A stretch of 64,000 nucleotides of DNA from Chryseobacterium sp. BLS98 (lineage in GTDB: Bacteria; Bacteroidota; Bacteroidia; Flavobacteriales; Weeksellaceae), in the NCBI RefSeq assembly GCF_001045445.1, contig NZ_LFNF01000003.1, positions 868,001-932,000 of the forward strand, written 5' to 3'. The position numbers and the translations under genes are program-made. Under the pieces are notes generated by a model. That model saw only the letters and a program-made list of their open reading frames with translations, ran no database searches and was not told the DNA's origin. How positions within the stretch are numbered: position 1 is the stretch's first letter; each line of letters starts with the position of its first letter. Positions 7,453 to 14,900 of this stretch are shown one piece after another.

Positions 7453-8565
7453 ATGGAAAACAAGGAACAAACCACTCAAAATACTCAGGCCGCTCCCGCA
7501 CAGTCAGGAGCAGCAGTGAAAAAGAAACAGAACAAAAAAAATAAGATCAGAGCTATCATTTCTAATATTGTGGTATTTCTGCTGATAGGATTCGGGCTTT
7601 TCTGGCTGGTCCGCGAATATTTTCACATAGGGGACAAAACCTATACGGAAGCAGCCCAGGTGGAGGAATTCATCAACCCGATCAATACAAGGGTTTCAGC
7701 TTATATTAAAGAGATAAAATTCATCGAGCACCAGCAGGTTAAAAAAGGAGATACACTGGTTATTCTGGACAAAAATGAATTATTAACCCAATTGGGCCAG
7801 GCGGAAGCTGCTTATCAGAATGCTTTGGCTCAGAGATCGGCAACAAGCTCATCCGTCAATACAGTTTCCAATAATGTAAGTGTGATGGAATCCAATATCG
7901 CAGGAGCAAAAGCAAGATTATGGAATGCCGAGCAGAATTTAACCCGGTATAAAAACCTTCTGGCCGCAGAAGCTGTTACCAGACAGCAGTACGATCAGAT
8001 CAAAACCGAATATGATGCGCAGAAAGCGGCATACGAGACGCTGATCAACCAAAAGCAGTCGGCCAACCTTTCTACGACTGAAGTTAAAAGTAAATTGGGA
8101 ATCAATGATGCAGAGATCAAAAGGACGAAAGCAGCATTGGATATGGCAAAGATCAATCTTTCTTATACAGTCATTACAGCTCCGTATGACGGAATTATGG
8201 GCCGTAGAACAATCTCTGAAGGGCAGCTGATCCAACCGGGACAGCAGGTAGCAACAATTGTTCTGAACGGGCAGAAATGGGTAACGGCTAACTTTCTGGA
8301 AAGCCAGATGCCGAATATTAAAATAGGAGAGAAAATAACAATGACTGCCGATGCTTTAGGCGGAAAGAAATTTGAAGGAGTGGTAACTGCAATTTCCGCT
8401 GCAACGGGTTCGAAATATTCCAGTGTTCCTACAGATAATTCCACCGGTAATTTTATCAAAGTTCAGCAGAGAATTCCTGTAAGAATAGAATTCAGTGCTT
8501 CCAACAGAAAAGAAGACCTGGATAAGCTGAGCGCGGGAATGAATATGAATGTGAATATTAATTAG
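7453..8565 (+). CDS. HlyD/EmrA-type membrane-fusion protein of the efflux pump
   Basis: A 370-residue periplasmic adaptor linking an inner-membrane transporter to TolC. It has a short cytosolic tail rich in Gln and Lys, one membrane helix near residues 37-56, then a barrel-sandwich (lipoyl-like) half around AYIKEIKFIEHQQVKKGDTLVILD. A long coiled-coil hairpin (about 95-225) precedes the returning half (SYTVITAPYDGIMGRRTISEGQLIQPGQ) and a beta-barrel domain with KWVTANFLESQ. This order is that of EmrA/HlyD proteins working with MFS pumps. It sits between tolC and the MFS gene, with an unusual 191-base gap before the latter. Confidence 0.94.
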   Translation: MENKEQTTQNTQAAPAQSGAAVKKKQNKKNKIRAIISNIVVFLLIGFGLFWLVREYFHIGDKTYTEAAQVEEFINPINTRVSAYIKEIKFIEHQQVKKGDTLVILDKNELLTQLGQAEAAYQNALAQRSATSSSVNTVSNNVSVMESNIAGAKARLWNAEQNLTRYKNLLAAEAVTRQQYDQIKTEYDAQKAAYETLINQKQSANLSTTEVKSKLGINDAEIKRTKAALDMAKINLSYTVITAPYDGIMGRRTISEGQLIQPGQQVATIVLNGQKWVTANFLESQMPNIKIGEKITMTADALGGKKFEGVVTAISAATGSKYSSVPTDNSTGNFIKVQQRIPVRIEFSASNRKEDLDKLSAGMNMNVNIN

Positions 8566-8597
8566 GATTGAAGATTTTAGAAGGGAAGCCGGTAGTC

Positions 8598-8724
8598 AGA
8601 AGATGGAAGTTAATAGAGAAGAAAAAACGTCCGGCCTTTCTCTAAGTTTATGATCTTTCAAATAGCATATCATTACTTATTTGGAATATAGAAGTATACT
8701 GAAAAAGAGAGACTTCCATCTTCT
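8598..8724. repeat. Imperfect intergenic inverted repeat inside the efflux operon
   Basis: AGAAGATGGAAGT (8598-8610) is the exact reverse complement of 8712-8724. Further copies of the words TTCCATC and TTCTAGC surround the right arm. It sits between hlyD and the MFS gene and could form a hairpin in the polycistronic mRNA. Confidence 0.75.
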
Positions 8725-8756
8725 AGCTTCCATCCTCTAACTTAATATCTAATAAA

Positions 8757-10349
8757 ATGTACAACAAAGGATTATATCATGATTGGGTGCCCAAACCCGT
8801 GCAGCTGCTGCTCATTGTGCTGTTACTGGCTGTAGTGATGCCGCTTGGTGGAGTGTATACCGGAAATATCAGTTATCTGGTAAGTGGTACCGGAGCCATG
8901 ACGGAATATTTTATGTGGGCTAATTACGCTACCACTATAGGAATGGGAGCCTGTATGCCCATTGTTCTCAGATTGAAGATGAGATTCAAGGTAAGGGACA
9001 AAATGACAGTTTTGCTGGTGCTTTTAGGGTTGCTTAGCTATATTAACGGTACTACAATGCAGCCTATGATCTTCGTATTCACTGCTCTGTTTATAGGCTT
9101 TCTAAAAATGATGGTGACCATTGAGCTGTTTCTTCCGTTAATGGCGATGATCGGAAACAGAGGAATGTTTTACGGGCTGTTCTATACCTTTGTTTTGGTG
9201 ATGAACCAGGTGGCAGCCTATTATGCAGTGGTAGTTTCCATTAATTACAACTGGCAGCATTTTTACATTATTGCCGCCGTATTATGTTTTATACTCGCTT
9301 TGATCCACTGGATCTTTATGCACGATAAATATTTTGCCTTAAAAGTTCCGTTACATTATATCGATTGGATGAGTATTATACTTTTCGTTTCGACGTTTAT
9401 GTTTTCTGCTTATGTTTTTTCATTCGGGAAACAGCAGGATTGGTGGAATTCAAAGAATATACTGAATGCGAGTATTGCTGCTTTTGTAAGCTTTGCTTTG
9501 CTGGTGGTCCGCCAGTTTACTTTAAAAAGACCTTATCTGTCCTTCAAAATATTTAAGCAAAATAACGTACAGCATGGTCTTTTTATGCTGTTGTGGCTGG
9601 GAATGTTCTTGGGAACAACCTCGATTCAGAATACTTTTGCGGTAGGAGTGCTGGGATATGACCAAAAAACGAATGCCGGTTTGAGTATACTGATGATTCC
9701 CGGGATTATTCTGGCAGGAGCTGTTGCTGTATTTTGGTTTAAGAGAGAAATACCATTGAAAATGTTTATTTTTTCAGGATTCTCGGCGATGATGGGATAT
9801 GCGATCATCATGTATTTTTCCATGGTTTTGGAATTCAATTATGAGAACTGGTACCTGCCGATGTTTTTAAAAGGATATGGAATGTGTTCACTCTTCATTT
9901 CGGTATGGTTCTATACCCTCGATAAGCTTGAAATGGATGATATGCTGGCAGCAATCGGGCTGGTGCTGGTATGGAGAACGTTTCTGGCAGTAGGTTTTTT
10001 CTCTGCATTATATTCGTGGTTCCAGTACCGTTTCCAGGTAACGGCTGTGGGAGATCTTGCAGTTTATATTGATGGAATGACGGTTACCCCTCAAACTTTG
10101 GCAGCCAATATGAAAACACTTCAGTTGAATGCCATTATTGTATCTGGTAAAAAGATTTTTGGATATATTATTTTAGCAGGCTTTGGGGTGTTGCTGTATA
10201 TCATTACCCATCATTTCGGAAGAGAAAGATTTCATTATTTAAGATTTATCAGGGTTCTTAGCGGTAAGTCTGTTATCGCAAGAAGAAGGCTTCGGGAAAG
10301 AAAAAAACTATTAGAAGAAATAAAAGACGCAGCAGGACCTGCGGTTTAA
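8757..10349 (+). CDS. MFS efflux transporter (EmrB/DHA2-like)
   Basis: A 530-residue inner-membrane transporter with about 14 predicted membrane helices, the number expected of the DHA2/EmrB family that partners HlyD and TolC. The sequence starts with the short polar segment YHDWVPKPVQ and ends with a basic cytosolic tail. The classical MFS loop motif is weakly conserved, as in many Bacteroidota members. Together with the two upstream genes it should form a proton-driven pump for hydrophobic toxins or drugs. The substrate cannot be read from the sequence. A terminator hairpin follows. Confidence 0.9.
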   Translation: MYNKGLYHDWVPKPVQLLLIVLLLAVVMPLGGVYTGNISYLVSGTGAMTEYFMWANYATTIGMGACMPIVLRLKMRFKVRDKMTVLLVLLGLLSYINGTTMQPMIFVFTALFIGFLKMMVTIELFLPLMAMIGNRGMFYGLFYTFVLVMNQVAAYYAVVVSINYNWQHFYIIAAVLCFILALIHWIFMHDKYFALKVPLHYIDWMSIILFVSTFMFSAYVFSFGKQQDWWNSKNILNASIAAFVSFALLVVRQFTLKRPYLSFKIFKQNNVQHGLFMLLWLGMFLGTTSIQNTFAVGVLGYDQKTNAGLSILMIPGIILAGAVAVFWFKREIPLKMFIFSGFSAMMGYAIIMYFSMVLEFNYENWYLPMFLKGYGMCSLFISVWFYTLDKLEMDDMLAAIGLVLVWRTFLAVGFFSALYSWFQYRFQVTAVGDLAVYIDGMTVTPQTLAANMKTLQLNAIIVSGKKIFGYIILAGFGVLLYIITHHFGRERFHYLRFIRVLSGKSVIARRRLRERKKLLEEIKDAAGPAV

Positions 10350-10369
10350 AGATACCTTGTTTTTCACTG

Positions 10370-10410
10370 GTAAAGCTCTGCTATATTTTTATAGTGGGGC
10401 TTTACTTTTT
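10370..10410 (+). terminator. Terminator of the efflux operon
   Basis: An imperfect long hairpin, with GTAAAGC at 10370 pairing with GCTTTAC near 10398-10404, is followed by a run of T. Confidence 0.75.
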
Positions 10411-10473
10411 TTAATGTTATTGTTTTTATTTAGACAAAATAAAATTAAATTTGTAAGAATTAAATTAAAATAG

Positions 10474-11286
10474 ATGTCAAGGATTTCAACAGGCCGGATT
10501 GTAGCCGAAATGATAAGAAAAGAATATATTACTGACCATTATATCAGGGTATATCTATATTCACCGGAAGCTCATTTGTTTAAAAATACCACTGTTGGTG
10601 ATAATAATAAAATTGCCATTCCTCCAACAGATTTAGATGAGGTTCATTTTCCTACCCTGGATGAAAACCGGCAATGGGTTTATCCGCCAAAGGAAATAGC
10701 TCCGTCAGTAAGAACTTATACCCACAGGGGAATTGATCCTGAGAAAAATATACTGATCATTGATTTTGTAGACCATGGAGATGGCGGTCCTGCATCAAAA
10801 TGGGCAAGAACATCTGAAGCGGGTGCTAAATTAGGCATCATGATGCGGACAGAACCCAAGGAATTATACCCGGAAGCTGAATGGTACCTCTTTGCCGGGG
10901 ATGCTACAGCAATTCCTGTTCTGGGAGCTATGCTGGAAACACTTCCTGAGACTGCAAAAGGAGTCTGCATTATCGAAGTTCACGGAAAAGAAGATGAACA
11001 AATCCTTAAAACCAAAGCTGATATTGAATTCATATGGCTCCATAATGCAACACCCCATATCAGCAGTGAATTGGCTGATACGGTAAAAAGGATTGCTATC
11101 CCGGAGACTACTAAATTCGGTTATATTGCAGCAGAGTTTTCAAGCGTTAAAGAAATCCGCACCTATCTCAGAAAAGAAAAAAACTGGACCGCAAAAGAAC
11201 TGAATGCCTATTCCTACTGGAAAGCCGGTGTGGCAGAAAACGAATCGGAAAAGGATAGGCATAAGGAGAAGGATTCGATGGGGTAG
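10474..11286 (+). CDS. Siderophore-interacting protein (ferric-siderophore reductase family)
   Basis: A 270-residue cytosolic FAD enzyme that releases iron from imported ferric-siderophores by reduction with NAD(P)H. The FAD-binding motif RTYT is at residues 80-83, followed by the second FAD loop region FVDHGDGGPASKWA. The SIP C-terminal domain begins with LFAGDATAIP (140-148) and ends with NAYSYWKAG, which contains the conserved Y-W-K-x-G. No siderophore receptor or exporter lies next to it, so it is an isolated gene. TAAATTTG at 10446-10453 is a plausible promoter element. The polar tail (last ~20 residues, rich in Glu/Lys/Asp) varies within the family. Confidence 0.92.
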   Translation: MSRISTGRIVAEMIRKEYITDHYIRVYLYSPEAHLFKNTTVGDNNKIAIPPTDLDEVHFPTLDENRQWVYPPKEIAPSVRTYTHRGIDPEKNILIIDFVDHGDGGPASKWARTSEAGAKLGIMMRTEPKELYPEAEWYLFAGDATAIPVLGAMLETLPETAKGVCIIEVHGKEDEQILKTKADIEFIWLHNATPHISSELADTVKRIAIPETTKFGYIAAEFSSVKEIRTYLRKEKNWTAKELNAYSYWKAGVAENESEKDRHKEKDSMG

Positions 11287-11303
11287 AGGGTTTTGAGTTT
11301 CGT

Positions 11304-11331
11304 GTTTCAGGTTTCAGGTTTCAGGTTTCGG
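11304..11331 (+). repeat. Tandem 7-base repeat (GTTTCRG)x4
   Basis: Three exact GTTTCAG units and one GTTTCGG. Related GTTTCGGG words occur in gaps at 43391 and 46277. Confidence 0.9.
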
Positions 11332-11549
11332 GTTTAAAGTTTTGTAACAGTTTTAATGAATGTTCTGAATTTTAGTTTTTAGTCAGATGTTAAGTGAATG
11401 GTGAATTTGCTTTGCAGGTGAATGGTGAATCTTGTTATAATTGTTATAAAAGCAAATGGTAGTAACTTATATGCATCTCACGCCCCGTACCTCAAACCAC
11501 GAATCACACAACTTGCAATCCGCATCCCGAAATCCGAACCCCGAACCTC

Positions 11550-11580
11550 TTGACCCTTCGCCCGGAAACTCCTATCTTTG
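11550..11580 (+). promoter_or_regulatory. Promoter of the methyltransferase gene
   Basis: TTG (11550-11552), a 20-base spacer and TATCTTTG (11573-11580). The ATG follows 18 bases later. Confidence 0.75.
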
Positions 11581-11598
11581 TAGCTTTTAAAGACAGCA

Positions 11599-12303
11599 AT
11601 GAAAGATTTAATGGGCAAAGCAATCTGGGATTATTTTCATAACGAAAATCCGGAGGATTTGCAGACAGAAACTTCAATCTCAGAACTGGATGAACTTCCG
11701 GTGGATTATCTTTTCAGGGAATTTGAAGACATGAATGATATTGAGCAGAAAGCACTGGATCTGGCGCAGGGAAAAACTCTGGACATTGGTGCAGGAGCAG
11801 GCTCCCATACTTTGTATCTTCAGAATGAAAGAAATCTTGATGTGTTGGCACTGGATATTTCGCCAAAGTCTATTGAAGTTTGTAAACTTCGGGGAATCAA
11901 AAAGGTAGTATGCGAAAATATGCTGGATTTTTCAGGAGAAACTTTTGATACCGTTCTGCTCCTGATGAATGGAACAGGAATTTTTCAAAGCTTAGGAGCA
12001 ATTGATATTTACCTTAAAAAACTACATTCTTTATTGAATGATAACGGACAAATCCTGATCGACAGTACGGATATTCTCTATATGTTCGACCGGGATGATG
12101 ATGGTGGCGTTTATATTCCGGCAGGCGGCTATTATGGTGAACTGGATTATATTGTTCATTATAAAGGAGAATCGGAAAACCCGATCAAATGGCTGTATCT
12201 CGATTTTACTACTTTGAAGAATGCTGCAGAAAATAACGGCTTTAAGATAGAAAAAATAATGCAGGATGAAGATTCTTATCTTGCCAAACTGACTAAAAAG
12301 TAA
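11599..12303 (+). CDS. Class I SAM-dependent methyltransferase, substrate unknown
   Basis: A 234-residue cytosolic protein with the Rossmann-like methyltransferase core. Motif I is TLDIGAGAGSHTLYL (from residue 60), the acidic residue ending strand 2 is in VLALDIS, and motif IV is TVLLLMNGTGIF. An N-terminal helical part carries the acceptor specificity, which cannot be inferred. The C-terminal half contains YYGELDYIVHYKGE, a strand-rich element. It is a single-gene unit with its own promoter, facing metG. It resembles members annotated simply as small-molecule methyltransferases. Confidence 0.85.
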   Translation: MKDLMGKAIWDYFHNENPEDLQTETSISELDELPVDYLFREFEDMNDIEQKALDLAQGKTLDIGAGAGSHTLYLQNERNLDVLALDISPKSIEVCKLRGIKKVVCENMLDFSGETFDTVLLLMNGTGIFQSLGAIDIYLKKLHSLLNDNGQILIDSTDILYMFDRDDDGGVYIPAGGYYGELDYIVHYKGESENPIKWLYLDFTTLKNAAENNGFKIEKIMQDEDSYLAKLTKK

Positions 12304-12313
12304 AAGCTTAAAT

Positions 12314-12469
12314 GTCATTGCGAGCAAAGCGAAGCAATCTCTTAATACTCTTAATAGCTAAACTTTTCTTAATGGTTTTATTTTTAAACGATTAAGGTTA
12401 GCATTAAGCTTTTAAGATCATTAAGTTTAAGCTTTATTTAAGAGATTGCTTCGCTTTGCTCGCAATGAC
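12314..12469. repeat. Perfect 32-bp inverted repeat around a 92-base AT-rich loop
   Basis: Bases 12314-12345 and 12438-12469 are exact reverse complements. Both contain the word GCGAGCAAAGCGAAGCAATC, which recurs in many bacterial intergenic regions. The loop itself contains complementary TTAA/AGCTT words. The element lies between the convergent methyltransferase and metG genes, where its stem could also stop transcription. Confidence 0.95.
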
Positions 12470-12480
12470 CAGAAACAAAA

Positions 12481-12513
12481 TAAAAAAGACACATGATTTT
12501 TCATGTGTCTTTT
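12481..12513 (-). terminator. Terminator of metG
   Basis: A perfect 13-bp stem (12484-12496 with 12501-12513, loop TTTT) with an A run on the plus strand, i.e. a U run on the metG transcript. Confidence 0.9.
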
Positions 12514-12532
12514 ACTTTATCTTAAATATTGA

Positions 12533-14569
12533 TTATCCTATCTCAATACCGTTTTCTACACTACTGTCATCCGGTGTTACGAAAGATAATTTTCCATCAG
12601 GTTTTGTCGTTAATAAGAACATCCCCTGGGATTCAATACCTCTGATCTTTCTTGGTGCCAGATTCAACAGGATCATTACCTGTTTTCCGATCAGTTCTTC
12701 CGGTGTAAAGCTTTCTGCCACACCAGAAACCACTGTTCTGATATCAACCCCTGTATCTACTTTGAATTTCAATAGTTTATCTGCTTTTTCCACTTTTTCA
12801 GCTTCTAAAATGGTAGCTGTTCTAAGGTCTATTTTGGCAAAATCATCAAAAGAAATCTCTTCTTTCATAGGGTTGGCGTTAGGGTTTGTTTTTTTATTGT
12901 TTTGTTTGGTCTGCTCCAGCTTTTCAATCTGGGCTTCGATGACACTGTCTTCAATTTTTGAGAAAAGAAGAGATGCTTCATTGATCTTATGACCTGTTTC
13001 TATTAAAACAGATTTGGTTTCAACATCACTCCAGTTTACCTGTTCAGCATTGAACATGGTTAAAAGCTTTTCAGAGCTGAAAGGCATGAAAGGCTCACAT
13101 AACTGTGCCAGGGCAACAGCCAGCTGAGCTCCTACAAATAACGACTGTGCTGCTTTTTCAGGACTATCCTTAATGGTTTTCCAAGGCTCTTCATTCTGAA
13201 GGTATTGGTTTCCGAAACGGGCAAGATTCATTAAAGCAGTTAAGGCATTTCTGAATTCATAATTTTCAAGGAATCCTGAAATTTCTTTAGCTGTTTTGTT
13301 GATTTCTTTTAATTCTGGACTATTTACATCTCCCTGAGGAACAATGCCGTCATAATATTTATGGATCAGTACAGCAACTCTATTGATAAAGTTCCCGAAA
13401 ATTCCTACCAGTTCAGAATTATTTTTAGTCTGGAAATCCTTCCATGTAAAATTATTATCCTTTGTTTCCGGAGCAGATGATAGAAGCGCATATCTTAAAA
13501 CATCCTGCTGTCCCGGGAATTCTTCCACATATTCATGAGCCCATACTGCCCAGTTTCTTGAAGTTGAGATTTTATCATTCTCAAGGTTTAAGAATTCAAA
13601 AGCAGGAACATTTTTCGGCATAATATAATCGCCGTGGGCCTTCATCATTGATGGGAAAATAATACAGTGGAACACAATATTATCCTTTCCGATAAAATGA
13701 ACCAGATCACTGTTTTCATTTTGCCAGTAATCTTTCCAGTCCTTACCGTTTTTCTCCGCCCATTCTTTTGTAAAAGAAATATATCCGATAGGGGCATCAA
13801 ACCAAACGTAAAGAACTTTCCCTTCTGCATTTGGAAGCGGAACAGGAACTCCCCAGTTCAGGTCTCTGGTCATAGCTCGCGGCTTCAGACCATCATTTAA
13901 CCATGATTTAACCTGGCCGTAAACATTCGGTTTCCAGTCGTCTTTATGGCCTTCTATGATCCATTCGTTTAAAAAGTCCTCATATTCATTTAAAGGAAGA
14001 TACCAGTTCTTTGTTTCTTTAAGAACCGGAACGTTTCCGCTCAACATGGATTTCGGATTGATCAGTTCTGAAGGAGAAAGGGTAGAACCACATTTTTCAC
14101 ATTGGTCTCCGTAAGCATTCTCATTTCCACAGTTTGGACAGGTACCTACAATATAGCGGTCTGCAAGGAATTCTCCGGCCTGCTCATCAAAATACTGCTC
14201 AGAAATCTCTTCCGTAAATTTCCCTTTTTCATAAAGAACTTTAAAGAAATCCTGGCTGGTTTCGTAATGCTTTTTCGAAGTCGTTCTGGAATATTCATCA
14301 AAAGAAATTCCCAGATCTGAAAAAGACTTTTTGATGATTTCATGATACTTGTCTACGATATCCTGAGGCGTTACTCCTTCTTTTTTAGCTCTGATGGTAA
14401 TAGGAATTCCATGCTCATCCGACCCGCAGATAAACGCTACATCTTTTCCCAATCTTCTCTGAAATCTTGCGTAGACATCCGCAGGAATATATACACCTGC
14501 CAAATGTCCTATATGAACCGGTCCGTTTGCATAAGGCAAAGCTGCCGTAATCATCTTTCTGTTTGACAT
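12533..14569 (-). CDS. metG: Methionyl-tRNA synthetase
   Basis: Charges tRNA-Met with methionine in the cytosol. It has 678 residues, the length expected for the long form with a C-terminal tRNA-binding domain. The class I HIGH signature is at residues 19-22 ([11 protein letters not shown]). The zinc knuckle has Cys144, Cys147, Cys157 and Cys160. The second signature, normally KMSKS, reads KISTS at 333-337. The C-terminal part (from about 570; [25 protein letters not shown]) is the EMAP-II/Trbp111-like domain used for dimerisation and tRNA binding. Asn/Lys-rich linker residues precede it. The gene is monocistronic with its own terminator. Confidence 0.97.
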   Translation of the reverse strand: MSNRKMITAALPYANGPVHIGHLAGVYIPADVYARFQRRLGKDVAFICGSDEHGIPITIRAKKEGVTPQDIVDKYHEIIKKSFSDLGISFDEYSRTTSKKHYETSQDFFKVLYEKGKFTEEISEQYFDEQAGEFLADRYIVGTCPNCGNENAYGDQCEKCGSTLSPSELINPKSMLSGNVPVLKETKNWYLPLNEYEDFLNEWIIEGHKDDWKPNVYGQVKSWLNDGLKPRAMTRDLNWGVPVPLPNAEGKVLYVWFDAPIGYISFTKEWAEKNGKDWKDYWQNENSDLVHFIGKDNIVFHCIIFPSMMKAHGDYIMPKNVPAFEFLNLENDKISTSRNWAVWAHEYVEEFPGQQDVLRYALLSSAPETKDNNFTWKDFQTKNNSELVGIFGNFINRVAVLIHKYYDGIVPQGDVNSPELKEINKTAKEISGFLENYEFRNALTALMNLARFGNQYLQNEEPWKTIKDSPEKAAQSLFVGAQLAVALAQLCEPFMPFSSEKLLTMFNAEQVNWSDVETKSVLIETGHKINEASLLFSKIEDSVIEAQIEKLEQTKQNNKKTNPNANPMKEEISFDDFAKIDLRTATILEAEKVEKADKLLKFKVDTGVDIRTVVSGVAESFTPEELIGKQVMILLNLAPRKIRGIESQGMFLLTTKPDGKLSFVTPDDSSVENGIEIG

Positions 14570-14900
14570 TTATAGTAAAGTTTAACTGCAAAGATAATGA
14601 TTATCTCACGAAACCGCCTAATATTCGGTTATAATAAGTTTTTAAGCCCAATTTGAAAGCTGAAATATTACATTTAGTTAAACAAGCGTTTAACTTTTTG
14701 TTAATTAGGCCAATATATTATGCAATGCATATGTTAACGTAATGTTATGAAAAACAGATGCTTGGTTTTTGAATAGACAAGCAATTTACATAAAATTATC
14801 TAAATTTTCAATAATCTTATGATAATTCTAATTTTTTTATAAATTGCAAGGCTGGTAGTACAGCCTTATTAAGAAAAACGAAACTAAAAAAAACGATATT
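14570..14900. promoter_or_regulatory. 331-base divergent regulatory region between metG and the sus locus
   Basis: No gene is present. The region must hold the promoters of metG (leftward) and susC (rightward). It contains a palindrome at 14676-14695, a short hairpin AAGGCTG/CAGCCTT at 14848-14867 about 33 bases before the susC start, and a very AT-rich stretch in between. I could not place a consensus promoter for susC with confidence. Confidence 0.65.
14676..14695. promoter_or_regulatory. Candidate operator palindrome upstream of susC
   Basis: AGTTAAAC-AAGC-GTTTAACT: 8-base arms around a 4-base centre. Dimeric LacI-family sugar regulators bind sites of this size and symmetry, but no regulator gene is in the window, so the binding protein is unknown. 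Confidence 0.45.

Larger units (their letters stand above)
11287..11598. other. 312-base intergenic region made largely of tandem words and inverted repeats
   Basis: No gene is seen. From 11304 to 11331 there are four tandem 7-base units of GTTTCRG. A 13-base direct repeat GTGAATGGTGAAT occurs at 11394-11406 and 11418-11430. The right part (about 11480-11550) consists of words such as CCCGAAATCCGAACCCCGAACC, the approximate reverse complement of the left part. The last 30 bases hold the promoter of the methyltransferase gene. Confidence 0.8.

Noticed and set aside
12314..12469. Insertion sequence remnant
   Set aside because: The perfect inverted repeat encloses only 92 bases with no transposase frame or flanking duplication that I can see; an unlinked MITE-like origin remains possible.
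12456..12992. A 178-codon plus-strand frame overlapping metG
   Set aside because: It starts inside the inverted repeat and runs antisense to the metG coding sequence; its residues show no protein family and metG is certain.
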